Shown here: positions 25,863-35,639 of the stretch, piece by piece
Numbering within the stretch: the stretch's first letter is position 1
How the letters are laid out: each line of letters starts with the position of its first letter
Source: Cytobacillus oceanisediminis 2691
GTDB lineage: Bacteria; Bacillota; Bacilli; Bacillales; Cytobacillaceae
Direction: 5' to 3'
NCBI RefSeq assembly: GCF_000294775.2
Contig: NZ_CP015506.1
Span: 2,827,501-2,891,500 of the forward strand
Length of the DNA stretch: 64,000 nucleotides
The notes under the pieces: generated by a model
Databases searched by the model: none
Seen by the model: the letters and a program-made list of their open reading frames with translations, nothing else
Told to the model about the DNA's origin: nothing
Made by a program: the position numbers and the translations under genes

Positions 25863-27263
25863 TCAGGCAGTTCTTTTCCAAATACTCTCCATGTTCTCAA
25901 GAGTCTTCCCTTTCGTTTCAGGTACAAACTTCCATACAAAAATGGCTGAAAGAACACTCATCAGTCCATAGAAGCCGTAAGTTAAGCCGCCGCTGAATTC
26001 CATCATCATCGGATAGGTCGATGAAATAAAATAGTTTGCCGCCCATTGTGCTGCTACAGCTACCGCAACTGCCTGTCCTCGGATTTTGTTTGGGAAAATT
26101 TCAGAGATCAATACCCAGCATATCGGTCCCCATGACATCATGAAGGAAGCTGTGTAAACGATGATAAAAATTAATGTGCCCATGCCGATTATATTGGAGA
26201 AAGCCATTCCTGCTACTCCAAACATCCCGATGGCCATGCCAATGGAACCTGTGATCAATAATGGCTTGCGTCCCCATTTATCTACAGTTAAAATTGCCAC
26301 AATTGTAAAGATGACATTTATGACACCCATAACAATCGTCTGCAGCATCGAGGCATCCTTTGCTGCTCCCATGCTTTCAAAAATTCGCGGTGCATAGTAC
26401 AAAGCAACGTTGATTCCGACAAATTGCTGGAATACAGAGAGCAGAATTCCTATAACAATCACTAATTTTCCGTATGCAAACAGCTTTTCTGCTGGAACAT
26501 TTGCTGAGGCTGCTACCGATTTTTTGATTTCACCCAAGATCGTTTTAGCCTCTGCTGCACCATTAATTTTCGCAAGGACTGCTAAAGCTTTATCATCATG
26601 ATTATGAATGGCCAGGTAACGTGGTGTCTCCGGAACCAGGAGCAGCAGAAGACCAAAGGCAAGGGCCGGAATAGCTTCTGAAGCAAACATGTACCTCCAG
26701 CCAACATCATTGATCCATTCCAATGGACGGCCGCTGGCAATGCCCCAGTTTACAAAGTACACGACAAGCATCCCGAAGATAATCATAAACTGATTGAATG
26801 AAACAAGGCGTCCGCGGATATCGGCAGGTGCAATTTCGCCGATATACATGGGAACAATAGCTGACGCCAGACCAACCCCAATTCCGCCAATAATGCGATA
26901 AAGATTAAAAGTCAATAATAGCGAGATGGTCGGTTCCCCTTTAGTGAAAAATAAAAATTCAGGGAAAGCGGATCCTAATGCAGATAAGAAGAATAGTACA
27001 GCCGCGGCTATCAGCGATTTTTTCCGCCCAAATTTCGACGCAAAATAACCGGATATTAAACCGCCAATGATACAGCCAATCAATGCACTTGAGGTTGTCG
27101 CCCCGTGAGCCAGCGATCCTAATCCCAAACTATTAATCAGATAGATTTCCAGTGACTTTTCAGCTCCTGAAATAACAGCCGTATCATATCCGAAAAGCAA
27201 ACCGCCTATCGCAGCAACCAATGTAAGTGAACCAATATATAGAGAGTTCCGATTCTGTTTCAT
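25863..27263 (-). CDS. Sugar porter MFS transporter, probable D-xylose:H+ symporter
   Basis: Twelve-helix major facilitator of the sugar porter family, 466 residues, similar to XylE/AraE. Signatures: GGLLFGYDTAVISG in helix 1, GRKKSL between helices 2 and 3, VPMYIGEIAPADIRGRLVSF, VPETPRYL before the central loop, DKWGRKPLL and the closing VPETKGKTLE. It is the last gene of the xyl operon, which supports xylose as substrate. ATG 27263 begins the usual MKQNRNSLY leader but lacks its own Shine-Dalgarno sequence. A strong one at 27331 instead opens a five-codon frame (separate entry). An in-frame TTG at 27290 is possible. Confidence 0.88.
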   Translation of the reverse strand: MKQNRNSLYIGSLTLVAAIGGLLFGYDTAVISGAEKSLEIYLINSLGLGSLAHGATTSSALIGCIIGGLISGYFASKFGRKKSLIAAAVLFFLSALGSAFPEFLFFTKGEPTISLLLTFNLYRIIGGIGVGLASAIVPMYIGEIAPADIRGRLVSFNQFMIIFGMLVVYFVNWGIASGRPLEWINDVGWRYMFASEAIPALAFGLLLLLVPETPRYLAIHNHDDKALAVLAKINGAAEAKTILGEIKKSVAASANVPAEKLFAYGKLVIVIGILLSVFQQFVGINVALYYAPRIFESMGAAKDASMLQTIVMGVINVIFTIVAILTVDKWGRKPLLITGSIGMAIGMFGVAGMAFSNIIGMGTLIFIIVYTASFMMSWGPICWVLISEIFPNKIRGQAVAVAVAAQWAANYFISSTYPMMMEFSGGLTYGFYGLMSVLSAIFVWKFVPETKGKTLENMESIWKRTA

Positions 27264-27289
27264 AGATTGTAAAAGACAGATTTGAACCA

Positions 27290-27345
27290 AAATAGAGCGC
27301 TTACAATTTTACATTAATAATTCAAATCCATCTTTACTCCTTTCT
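27290..27345 (-). promoter_or_regulatory. Short leader ORF and cre-like site before the sugar symporter
   Basis: On the minus strand AGAAAGGAGT is ideally spaced before ATG 27331, which opens the five-residue frame MDLNY ending in TAA; the symporter lies in another frame. Just downstream TTGTAAGCGCTC resembles a CcpA site. The short frame may couple or limit translation of the symporter, or reveal a small deletion near its start. Confidence 0.4.
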
Positions 27346-27356
27346 ATTAGAAATGA

Positions 27357-28394
27357 TTAAACAACGAGAAACTTGAAACTGGTTTTTGTTTTGAAGACCT
27401 CATTTTTCTCCAGGACAATAGAAGGAAAGTTTTCATGATGAACAGCATCAGGCGGACATTGAGTTTCAAGACACAGCCCCAAATGGCTTCTTGACTGAAC
27501 ACCTCTAATTTGAAAATCATTTCCGAGCATATTCGCTGTATATAAAACAACACTCGGCCTATCCGTTTTCACTGTCAGTTTTCGTCCGCTGGCAGAATCC
27601 ACTACAGTCATTTCACCTGTATTTAATAGAAATGGATGATCATAACCTCCGCCCGCAAGCATGTTCTGCTGATGGCCGGACTTTACGCCTTCTTTGATTT
27701 TCTTCCCTGCTCTGAAATCAAACGGTGTATTTTCAACATGTATGAGTTTCCCAGTAGGAATCAATGTTTCATCAAGCTCCAGAAAGTGATCGCTTTGCAT
27801 GGTCACCTCGTGCTCCAGAATGTCCCTCTTTAAGTCCCCGCTTAGGTTAAAATAAGTATGGTTTGTCAGATTGATGATCGTTTTTTCATCAGATATCGCT
27901 TCATAACTAATGACCAGTTCATTCTCATTGTTCAGTGTATAGTTTACCGTTACCTCAAGTGTCCCAGGATACCCGTGTTCCCCATCCGGGCTTACATAGG
28001 AGAACCTGATATTCGCCTCATTCATGCTCTTTTCGGCGGCCGAGTCCCAAATAACATGATGAAAGCCGCCTGAACCTCCATGCAGATGGTGTTCCCCATC
28101 ATTTTTTTGCAGCTGGTAAGCAGTTCCATCAAGAGTGAAAGCCGAGCCCGCTATCCTTCCGGCCACCCTTCCGATAATAGCGCCGAAGAATGGTGAATAA
28201 TTAATATACTCTTCAAGAGTGTCAAACCCCAGGATCACATTCTCTATATTTCCTTTACTGTCAGGGACAGATATCCCGGTAATGATTCCCCCGTATTCGA
28301 TACACGATACTTCCATTCCATGATCATTGCTGATTGTATAGGATTTAATCTTGTGTCCATTCCATTCGCCAAATATACTTTCAGTTATGTTCAT
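27357..28394 (-). CDS. galM: Aldose 1-epimerase (mutarotase)
   Basis: A 345-residue mutarotase that interconverts sugar anomers before isomerisation. Typical elements: the early NDHGMEVSCIEYGGIITG, the substrate loop NDGEHHLHGGSGGFHHV, the His in INLTNHTYFNL, and the catalytic Glu in LGLCLETQCPPDAVHH. ATG 28394 has GAGGGAG at proper spacing; the upstream TTG overlaps that signal. It lies 21 bases after xylB, within the xyl operon, so its role is xylose anomer interconversion. Confidence 0.92.
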   Translation of the reverse strand: MNITESIFGEWNGHKIKSYTISNDHGMEVSCIEYGGIITGISVPDSKGNIENVILGFDTLEEYINYSPFFGAIIGRVAGRIAGSAFTLDGTAYQLQKNDGEHHLHGGSGGFHHVIWDSAAEKSMNEANIRFSYVSPDGEHGYPGTLEVTVNYTLNNENELVISYEAISDEKTIINLTNHTYFNLSGDLKRDILEHEVTMQSDHFLELDETLIPTGKLIHVENTPFDFRAGKKIKEGVKSGHQQNMLAGGGYDHPFLLNTGEMTVVDSASGRKLTVKTDRPSVVLYTANMLGNDFQIRGVQSRSHLGLCLETQCPPDAVHHENFPSIVLEKNEVFKTKTSFKFLVV

Positions 28395-28415
28395 GTCGAT
28401 CTCCCTCAAGTCAGC

Positions 28416-29918
28416 TTACTTTTTTCTAAACCCGGCCAAACCCTCATTCAGCTTTTTGGTTTGCGCATAAACTTCTTTGTATAACTGGAAAAGCTCCTGA
28501 TATTTCTTAACGTTTTCAGGGATTGGAGTATATGTCTTTTCGTATGTTATGAAGTTTTCGGCACAGGCTTCCAGAGATTCATACCATTTACATCCGTATG
28601 CTGCTAGCATAGCCGCACCTACAGCAGGTCCTTGTTCACTTGAAAGCTTTACAATTGTGCAATTGAAGATATCGGCCTGGATTTGCAGCCAGGCCTCACT
28701 TTTAGCTCCTCCGCCGATTGAAATAATGGTATCGACAAGCTTTCCGCTTTCCCTGAATATTTCAATCGATTCATTTAAAGAAAAAGTAATACCTTCAATG
28801 ACCGATCGTACAAAATCATTTCGATTATGTGAGGAGTCCATGCCGATAAAGCTTCCCCGAATTTGTGAATCTGCATATGGTGTGCGCTCACCCGCTAAAT
28901 AGGGTGTAAATAAAAGTCCGTTCGACCCAATCGGAACCTCGCTCATTCCAGCCAACAGGGAATCGAATGATTCCATTTCTGCAAACGCATCTTTAAACCA
29001 GTTCAAACTATGTCCTGCTGCCAGGGTTACGCCCATTGTGTAATAGGCATTTTCTTCACCATGATTAAAATAATGGACTTTCCCCTGAAAATCCTTGTCA
29101 TTTTGTTCTTCATAGGATAAAACGACCCCGGATGTCCCAATGCTGCATAATGTTTTGCCTTCCGACAGAATGCCGGAACCGATCGCACCGCAGGCGTTGT
29201 CAGCTCCTCCTGCAAATACCTTAGTTAAAGGAGATAATCCCGTCTTCTCAGAAATCTCAGGCTTTAACGTTCCTACACATTCATGGGATTCAACTAAAGG
29301 CGGACAGATATTCACATCAATCCCCGTTAGCCCGCAAATCTCTTCACTCCACATTTTCCGGCCGGCATTCAGCAGCAAAGTACCCGCTGCATCACTATAT
29401 TCACTATGAATCCTGCCAGTCAGTTTAAAGCGCAGGTAATCTTTAGGGAGCATAAATACAGACGCTTTTTCAAAAACTTCCGGCTCGTATTGCTTCACCC
29501 AAAGCAGCTTTGGTAAAGTAAAGCCTTCCAATGCCGGATTCTTTGTAATTTCAAGCAGACGCTTCTCACCAGCCATGTCATAGATCTGTTTACATTGCTC
29601 TGTCGTGCGGGTATCATTCCAAAGGATTGCATTACGCAGAACCTTATTCTCTTCATCCAGAAGGACCAGACCGTGCATTTGGCCTGAAAAACTGATTCCT
29701 TGAATGTCTTCCGCACTTCCATCAAACTGCTCTGTAAGTTCTTTAAGAGCAGCCACTGTTTTATCAACCCATTCACCAGGGTCCTGTTCACTATAACCCG
29801 ACTTTTCATGAATGAGCGGATAAGACCTGGAAACTTCGCTGCATACTACTCCCTTTTGATTCATTAATAAAACTTTTACCGAGCTCGTGCCAAGGTCAAT
29901 CCCGATTACATATTTCAT
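28416..29918 (-). CDS. xylB: Xylulokinase
   Basis: FGGY-family kinase of 500 residues that phosphorylates D-xylulose to xylulose 5-phosphate. The N-terminal phosphate loop IGIDLGTSSVKVLLM, the FSGQMHGLVLLD substrate region, the catalytic Asp in FAGGADNACGAIGSG and the C-terminal IISIGGGAKSEAWLQIQAD adenosine motif all match XylB. Preceded by AAAGGATG. It follows xylA after 107 bases that contain a hairpin, and is followed closely by galM. Confidence 0.95.
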   Translation of the reverse strand: MKYVIGIDLGTSSVKVLLMNQKGVVCSEVSRSYPLIHEKSGYSEQDPGEWVDKTVAALKELTEQFDGSAEDIQGISFSGQMHGLVLLDEENKVLRNAILWNDTRTTEQCKQIYDMAGEKRLLEITKNPALEGFTLPKLLWVKQYEPEVFEKASVFMLPKDYLRFKLTGRIHSEYSDAAGTLLLNAGRKMWSEEICGLTGIDVNICPPLVESHECVGTLKPEISEKTGLSPLTKVFAGGADNACGAIGSGILSEGKTLCSIGTSGVVLSYEEQNDKDFQGKVHYFNHGEENAYYTMGVTLAAGHSLNWFKDAFAEMESFDSLLAGMSEVPIGSNGLLFTPYLAGERTPYADSQIRGSFIGMDSSHNRNDFVRSVIEGITFSLNESIEIFRESGKLVDTIISIGGGAKSEAWLQIQADIFNCTIVKLSSEQGPAVGAAMLAAYGCKWYESLEACAENFITYEKTYTPIPENVKKYQELFQLYKEVYAQTKKLNEGLAGFRKK

Positions 29919-29968
29919 GATTGATCATCCTTTAGATAATGAAATGTATGCTAAGTTTTAGTTTTTAA

Positions 29969-30005
29969 AAATGTACTGGGACACTTTTGTATTCCCAGTA
30001 CATTT
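29969..30005 (-). terminator. Hairpin between xylA and xylB
   Basis: Perfect eleven-base arms (ATGTACTGGGA and complement) followed on the minus strand by TTTTTAAAAAC. It probably ends part of the transcripts or protects the xylA message, giving more XylA than XylB. Confidence 0.7.
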
Positions 30006-30025
30006 AATCTTTTTATATTAATCTA

Positions 30026-31357
30026 TTACGCTTTTATACTCGCATAAGCTTCGAGAATGTATTTATTTAAGACAGCTTTTAGCTGTTCCTGTCTTCCTGA
30101 TTTATTTTCAATCTTTTCAAGCTGAAGGGCATGCTTTTCAAGCTTGCGGAAGTCTGCCTTTCCTTCAACGATTTCAAGGCCGATGCCTTCTGTATAGCTG
30201 CTATATCTGTCAGCAATAAAATTGTCTAATACTTTATCTTCCATTAGACGCTGTGCAACCTTTGCGCCAACCGCAAATGTGTCCATTCCTGCAATATGAG
30301 CATAGAACAGGTCCTCAGGGTCAAATGATCCTCTTCGTACTTTCGCATCAAAGTTAAGGCCGCCTGTTCCAAGGCCGTCATTTTTTAGAATTTCAACCAT
30401 TGCCAGTGCTGTAGAATAGATGTCTGTCGGGAATTCGTCAGTATCCCATCCCAGCAGGGTATCACCCTGGTTTGCATCCACTGAACCAAGCATTCCATTT
30501 ATGCGTGCTGTGTGCAGTTCATGCTCAAATGTATGGCCGGCAAGGGTCGCGTGGTTTGCTTCAATATTGAATTTAAAGTAGTCTTTTAAGCCGTAAGATT
30601 GCAAGAATGATAAGCTGGTTGCCACATCAAAATCGTATTGATGTTTGGTGGGCTCCTTCGGTTTTGGCTCGATTAGGAATTGTGCGTCAAACCCAATTTC
30701 CTTTGCATAATCGATTGCCATATGGAAGAACCGCGCAAGATTATCGAGTTCAAGCTTCATGTTCGTATTCAGCAGTGTTTCGTATCCTTCGCGGCCGCCC
30801 CAGAACACATAGTTCTCAGCACCCAGCTCCTTGCCGATCTCAAGTCCCTTTTTCACTTTTGCAGCAGCATAGGCAAATACATCAGCATTAGGTGCTGTCG
30901 CCGCACCGTGCAGCCAGCGCGGATGCGAAAACATATTAGCGGTATTCCATAATAACTTCGTTTTGCTGGACTTCATGTATTCCTTTATCATGGCCGTAAT
31001 CTCATCTAAGTTCTTAAAAGTTTCGCTTAATGAATCGCCTTCAGGCGAAATATCAGCGTCATGGAAACAGAAAAACGGAACATTCAGTTTTTCATAGAAT
31101 TCAAAGGATGCTTCAACACGCGCCTTGGCCAAATCCATTCCGGAAAATCTGTCATAGGAACGGATCATCGTTCCATTTCCGAAAGGATCTGTGCCTTCCG
31201 CAGTAAACGTATGCCAGTAAGACACTGCAAAACGGAGAAGGTCTTCCATTTTTCTGCCGTTGATCATTTCTTCAGGATTATAATATTTAAAAGCCAATGG
31301 ATTATTAGAATCTGGACCTTCGTATTTTACTCCACTCACATTATTAAAGTAGTTCAT
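30026..31357 (-). CDS. xylA: Xylose isomerase
   Basis: Class II xylose isomerase, 443 residues, converting D-xylose to D-xylulose with two divalent metals. The opening [20 protein letters not shown] marks the class II N-terminus; catalytic [12 protein letters not shown], metal-site segments [36 protein letters not shown] and [17 protein letters not shown] are complete. ATG 31357 is preferred, seven bases after GGAGG; the more upstream ATGs lie in or before that signal. First gene of the operon under XylR and CcpA control. Confidence 0.96.
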   Translation of the reverse strand: MNYFNNVSGVKYEGPDSNNPLAFKYYNPEEMINGRKMEDLLRFAVSYWHTFTAEGTDPFGNGTMIRSYDRFSGMDLAKARVEASFEFYEKLNVPFFCFHDADISPEGDSLSETFKNLDEITAMIKEYMKSSKTKLLWNTANMFSHPRWLHGAATAPNADVFAYAAAKVKKGLEIGKELGAENYVFWGGREGYETLLNTNMKLELDNLARFFHMAIDYAKEIGFDAQFLIEPKPKEPTKHQYDFDVATSLSFLQSYGLKDYFKFNIEANHATLAGHTFEHELHTARINGMLGSVDANQGDTLLGWDTDEFPTDIYSTALAMVEILKNDGLGTGGLNFDAKVRRGSFDPEDLFYAHIAGMDTFAVGAKVAQRLMEDKVLDNFIADRYSSYTEGIGLEIVEGKADFRKLEKHALQLEKIENKSGRQEQLKAVLNKYILEAYASIKA

Positions 31358-31385
31358 TTTCATTCCTCCATCTTCTCTTTTCATT

Positions 31386-31460
31386 TGTTATCGCTTTCAT
31401 TTGATTACAAATCGATTTTACCACCATAAACTTAGTTTGTCTATTGAATGAACTAAGTTT
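31386..31460 (-). promoter_or_regulatory. xylA promoter with XylR operator and cre site
   Basis: Reading leftward: -35 TAGACA (31438-31443), 17-base spacer, -10 TAAAAT (31415-31420). A ten-base perfect inverted repeat AAACTTAGTT/AACTAAGTTT (31428-31437 and 31451-31460) overlaps the -35; it resembles the xyl operators of Bacillus and is the likely XylR site. Downstream of the -10, TGAAAGCGATAACA (31386-31399) fits the CcpA cre consensus fully. Xylose induction and glucose repression are thus both predicted. Confidence 0.85.
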
Positions 31461-31538
31461 TATTTTTATTTTTAATTATGGTATAAATGGAATATGATTG
31501 TAATAGACAAAGAAATTGAGGATTTGAGGAGAAAGATA

Positions 31539-32729
31539 ATGACTTGGAATCAGCAGCTGGTAAAAATGAAAAACAAATCACGCGTTCTGCAGACGATCAT
31601 CGACCAATCCCCTATCTCCCGGGCTGATATCTCACAGCATTTGGGACTGACTAAAGGAACTGTTTCCTCTTTAGTCAACGAGCTGATAGAAGAACAAATC
31701 TGTTCCGAAACAGGACCGGGCAAATCGAGCGGAGGACGGCGGCCTGTGATGCTGCTCTTTAATGAACAAGCAGGATATGCCATTGGAATTGATTTAGGGG
31801 TTAACTATATTTTAGGTGTCATGACTGATTTATCGGGGAATATTGTGAGCGAACATTTGAAGCATATGAATAGCATGAGGTATGAAGAAACCATTCTTGT
31901 CATAAAAGAAGTTATCCAATCCTTATTGGACTCAACCCCTGAGAGCCCCTATGGCGTGATTGGAATCGGTATTGGAGTGCCGGGAATTGTAAATAAGGAA
32001 GGCAGCAATATCCTGCTGGCACCTAATCTGGGCTGGACAGATATCCATTTAAAGGCAGAAATTGAGACAGAGTTTCACCTTCCCGTTATTATCGACAACG
32101 AAGCGAACGCCGGAGCATACGGGGAAAAGCGTTTCGGAGCCGGGAAAAACTTTGAGAATCTCATCTATGTTAGCGCTGGAATTGGCATTGGAGTCGGCTT
32201 TATTTTACAAAACAGCCTTTACCGTGGCGCTGAAGGATTCTCCGGTGAAATGGGCCATATGGTGATCGATATAGATGGAAAAGAATGCAGATGCGGCAGC
32301 AAAGGCTGCTGGGAATTGTACGCTTCTGAACAGGCATTGCTAAACCAGGCAAAGAATATTGAATCATACTTAAAACGGGATGATTTGAACCTGGAGTCAT
32401 TAGTTGAAACGGCCGAAGAAGATGAGGAAGTAAAGGATCTGTTCCATCAAATCGGCCGATGCCTTGGCATTGGCATAAACAATATCATTAATACATTCAA
32501 CCCCGAGCAAATCATTATCGGAAATCGCTTAGCAATCGCCAAAGAATTATTACTGGATTCAATAATGGAAGTTGTCAAGACTCATTCCTTAAGATTCAAT
32601 CAGGAAAACGTAAACATTACATTTGCAGATTTATCGATCTACTCAACAGCACTTGGGGCTTCAGCTTATGCCACAGAAAACTTTCTGAACTCGGATCTGC
32701 AGGAGAATTTAAATAAGCAGGAAAATTGA
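31539..32729 (+). CDS. xylR: ROK family transcriptional repressor of xylose genes
   Basis: A 396-residue repressor: N-terminal winged helix (SRADISQHLGLTKGTVSSLV) and a C-terminal ROK/ASKHA sugar-binding domain (AIGIDLGVNYILGVMTDL, IGIGVPGIV, IDNEANAGAYGEK). The cysteine zinc motif CRCGSKGCWE is present. GAGGAG sits seven bases before ATG 31539; the upstream in-frame ATG at 31494 would add an unconserved leader. Divergent from xylA with the operator between them, so it controls the operon and perhaps itself. Confidence 0.93.
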   Translation: MTWNQQLVKMKNKSRVLQTIIDQSPISRADISQHLGLTKGTVSSLVNELIEEQICSETGPGKSSGGRRPVMLLFNEQAGYAIGIDLGVNYILGVMTDLSGNIVSEHLKHMNSMRYEETILVIKEVIQSLLDSTPESPYGVIGIGIGVPGIVNKEGSNILLAPNLGWTDIHLKAEIETEFHLPVIIDNEANAGAYGEKRFGAGKNFENLIYVSAGIGIGVGFILQNSLYRGAEGFSGEMGHMVIDIDGKECRCGSKGCWELYASEQALLNQAKNIESYLKRDDLNLESLVETAEEDEEVKDLFHQIGRCLGIGINNIINTFNPEQIIIGNRLAIAKELLLDSIMEVVKTHSLRFNQENVNITFADLSIYSTALGASAYATENFLNSDLQENLNKQEN

Positions 32730-32788
32730 TTGACCTATCAAACTCCTGCCGACCTAAAGTAAATCCTTTTTTCATTGTAATTTCTTTT

Positions 32789-32828
32789 AAAAAAACACCG
32801 GATTATTCATACTAGAATAATCCGGTGT
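32789..32828 (-). terminator. Terminator downstream of the ornithine cyclodeaminase-like gene
   Basis: Fourteen-base perfect stem (32795-32808 with 32815-32828) and six-base loop, followed on the minus strand by six T residues. It also lies 66 bases after xylR and could stop that transcript. Confidence 0.8.
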
Positions 32829-32856
32829 CATACTTAAAAGAGTATCATAAATGTTT

Positions 32857-33846
32857 TTATAGTGAAAAGGAGTAACCTTTTTCTTCACTCAAAGCTTTTC
32901 TATATATCTTAGAGGCTGCCATAGTGTCCAGAAACCCAACCCCGACAGATTTATAAAAGGTTATTTCACTTGATTTTTCACGTCCAGCTTTTTCCCCGCA
33001 TACTATTTCACCAATTTCACCATAAATGAGATGCGTATTCCATTCTCCTTTATTATGCGGAACAAGGAAATCTCCAGCCTCGTGCATGGCTCCTTCCAAT
33101 GTATCGACAACTACTTTATTGCTCCTGATAAGTGTTAGGGAATCAATCTCTTGCATATGCGCCTGATAGGAACCGATGGCATTAATATGAGTTCCTTCCC
33201 TCAGTACAGATCCATTAAATATGGGTGTTGAACTTTTCGTACTGCAGATGACAATATCTGATTGGGCAGCAGCCTCATCGGCAACCGCTTGAATTGTAAT
33301 GGTCCCCCTCCAATCTGGATACAAAGAATGGATTTCATTTTTGAATACTTCCGCTCGTTCTATTGTGCGATTATATAAAATGATATGTTCTAATTCCATC
33401 ACAGACATGACAGCTTGAATTTGGCCTGCAGCTTGAGCTCCGCACCCTAATACAGAACAGACTTTTGAATTCTTCCGAGCTAAATATTTCGTTGCCACAC
33501 CGCTTGAAGCACCTGTTCTTAAGACCGTTAAGTAGCTGGCATCCATTAACGCAACATGCTCGCCTGTACGAGTATCAGTCAGCAGAATCACTCCCTGTAG
33601 AACTGGTTTGTCCCCGCCGGAATTGCGGGGAAAAATGCTTACAACTTTAACTGCTGTATAATTTTCTGGTTCAATATAGGAAGGCATATATAAAGTTTCC
33701 GCTTCGTATTTAGAATGAGGAATCGACATTCTTACAGGTGTCAGCGTTTTATTCCGTTGGCCATAACTAAATGCTTTTTCAACATCCTGAATACACTCTT
33801 CCATTGAGTATAATTCTTTTATCGTTTCTTTACTAATCACTAACAT
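32857..33846 (-). CDS. Ornithine cyclodeaminase/mu-crystallin family protein
   Basis: NAD(P)-binding protein of 329 residues. The dinucleotide loop VLGCGAQAAGQIQAVMSV (about 131-148) and the family's TGASSGVATKYLARKN and GSYQAHMQEIDS segments are clear. The family includes ornithine cyclodeaminase, L-alanine dehydrogenase and reductases of cyclic imines (pyrroline- and piperideine-2-carboxylate). It is 86 bases downstream of a DadA-like flavoenzyme gene on the same strand. An oxidase making a cyclic imine and a reductase using it is an attractive pairing, but the exact substrate is inferred only. Confidence 0.85.
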   Translation of the reverse strand: MLVISKETIKELYSMEECIQDVEKAFSYGQRNKTLTPVRMSIPHSKYEAETLYMPSYIEPENYTAVKVVSIFPRNSGGDKPVLQGVILLTDTRTGEHVALMDASYLTVLRTGASSGVATKYLARKNSKVCSVLGCGAQAAGQIQAVMSVMELEHIILYNRTIERAEVFKNEIHSLYPDWRGTITIQAVADEAAAQSDIVICSTKSSTPIFNGSVLREGTHINAIGSYQAHMQEIDSLTLIRSNKVVVDTLEGAMHEAGDFLVPHNKGEWNTHLIYGEIGEIVCGEKAGREKSSEITFYKSVGVGFLDTMAASKIYRKALSEEKGYSFSL

Positions 33847-33932
33847 AGTAATTCACTCCAATATGAACTTGTCGTATATTCGTTAATAGAATCAAATATT
33901 TTCTCCCCGGAGCTCAGTTTTTTGGCTTCTTT

Positions 33933-35216
33933 CTACATATTGACAGTTTTATTTTGATTTTCATGTGTTTTCTTTGAAGAAAACCTGTCCAATCTAAACG
34001 GAGTTAAATCAATATCTGAATTGCCCTTTGAAATTAGGTCACTCATAGCACTGCCTGTTGATAGTGCCATTGAAATTCCACTCATCGCATGGCCGGACGC
34101 GATAAATAGATTATTCAGAGAAGGCACTTTGCCTATTATTGGCAGACCATCGGGAGTCATAGGCCGCATTCCGCACCATGGCTGCTCATCTCCGCGAACT
34201 GCTGTACGTAAATATTGAGCCGCAGAACTCTTTAAACTATCAATTCGGCGCTGATCCAGATTAGTATTAATGCCCGAAAGTTCCATTGTTCCCCCGATTC
34301 TTACTGAATCATGAAACGGGCTAATCGTCACCCTTGAATCCCCTAAGTAAAGCGGCTGCTGAAACTGAATGGAAGGATTTGAAATGGTGATGCTGTAGCC
34401 TTTCCCTGCAGTCATGGGGATGTGCAATCCAGCTTGTCTTAAAACCAGGCCTGCCCAGGCTCCTGAAGTGACAAGAAAGTGATCCCCTTCCATGGTTTGC
34501 TCTCGGATTTTAACCCCACTGATCTTGTCCCCTTCTTGGATGAATCCCATTGCTTCCGTATGGGAAAGCACTTCAACCCCATTCGAGATAAGCCAGTCTT
34601 TTAGAGCTTTTGTAAGCGTTTCAGGGCGAACATGCCGTTCAGAAGGGAGATAAATGCCTCCAGCCACTGCATCAGAAAGGGCAGGTTCCATTTCTAGTAC
34701 TTCTTTTTTAGATTTTGCAGCAGGCGCAGGTAAACCAAAGCTCTCAACAATACTATAGTTATCTAGCTTTTCATCAATATAACTTTTGTCTAAGAATACA
34801 AAAAGCAGCCCTTTTCGATACATTTCAAATTCCAGACTGCCATCTTGCTCCAGTTCATCGAATAATCTCAAGGTATTTCTGCTCAATTCCAAACCAGCAG
34901 CATACCCTTTCTGGTAGGCCTCTTCACTGCAATACCTCCAGAATTGGAGTAGCCAGGGGGACAATGAAGCGAAAATGGATGGCTTAATATATAGAGGGCT
35001 ATCCCGTTTTAACATCCACTTCAAACTTGCCTTAATCAGACCCGGAGCAGGAACCGGATCGGATAAACTGGGGCACACCCATCCCATATTTCCGCTCGAA
35101 CATTCCGCTCCGGGTTCACCTTTGTCAATTAATACTACATCCAATCCCTTTTTCCTAAGGAAAAAAGCGCTTGCTAAGCCAATGATTCCTCCGCCAATAA
35201 CGATAGATTTCGTCAT
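33933..35216 (-). CDS. DadA-like FAD-dependent amino acid dehydrogenase
   Basis: D-amino acid dehydrogenase/glycine oxidase superfamily flavoprotein, 427 residues. The FAD loop SIVIGGGIIGLASAFFL opens the protein; LIDKGEPGAECSSGNMGWV and the C-terminal GMRPMTPDGLPIIGKVP with ASGHAMSGISMALSTG match DadA proteins. These oxidise D-amino acids to 2-keto acids or cyclic imines and pass electrons to the respiratory chain. GGAGG is eight bases before ATG 35216. Downstream is the cyclodeaminase homologue, suggesting a two-enzyme racemising or recycling step. Confidence 0.87.
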   Translation of the reverse strand: MTKSIVIGGGIIGLASAFFLRKKGLDVVLIDKGEPGAECSSGNMGWVCPSLSDPVPAPGLIKASLKWMLKRDSPLYIKPSIFASLSPWLLQFWRYCSEEAYQKGYAAGLELSRNTLRLFDELEQDGSLEFEMYRKGLLFVFLDKSYIDEKLDNYSIVESFGLPAPAAKSKKEVLEMEPALSDAVAGGIYLPSERHVRPETLTKALKDWLISNGVEVLSHTEAMGFIQEGDKISGVKIREQTMEGDHFLVTSGAWAGLVLRQAGLHIPMTAGKGYSITISNPSIQFQQPLYLGDSRVTISPFHDSVRIGGTMELSGINTNLDQRRIDSLKSSAAQYLRTAVRGDEQPWCGMRPMTPDGLPIIGKVPSLNNLFIASGHAMSGISMALSTGSAMSDLISKGNSDIDLTPFRLDRFSSKKTHENQNKTVNM

Positions 35217-35639
35217 TACCTTCCCCTCCATTATTAGTAATACTTCAAAATAGGATAATACTATAATTGTACAGATAGAATATTCTGAACAAAATGTACA
35301 AAATATATGATAAAAAGGGGTTGTAAGCTAAATTTTTTGTGGCATTTTACATTCTAATATGCAGGAATTAAAATACATAGATAAGATTATGGTAATAATA
35401 ATCTAATCCTAGCTGGAATTAGCAGTATTTTTTGTGAAATTTGCACATAGATAAAGACTTTCATAGATAATATATTTAAAATACAGAATTTTTTAAATAA
35501 ATCGAATAATCTAGCGATGAAGGAGGGATAATATATAGCTGGTTACTTTGGTGGTTCGATCTATTTATGCAGCACGCACCCTAATTATGTATTAGAGATC
35601 CTATGTTTTTGAGGCTTTATAACAAAGGGGTTGTTTTAT
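35217..35639. other. Long AT-rich divergent intergenic region
   Basis: Over 400 bases between the DadA-like gene and the NSS transporter. It must hold two promoters. A strong Shine-Dalgarno-like GAAGGAGGGA at about 35518-35527 is followed by no ATG, GTG or TTG at usable spacing; the ATG just before it opens only MKEG. No convincing gene, operator or terminator was found. Confidence 0.4.
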
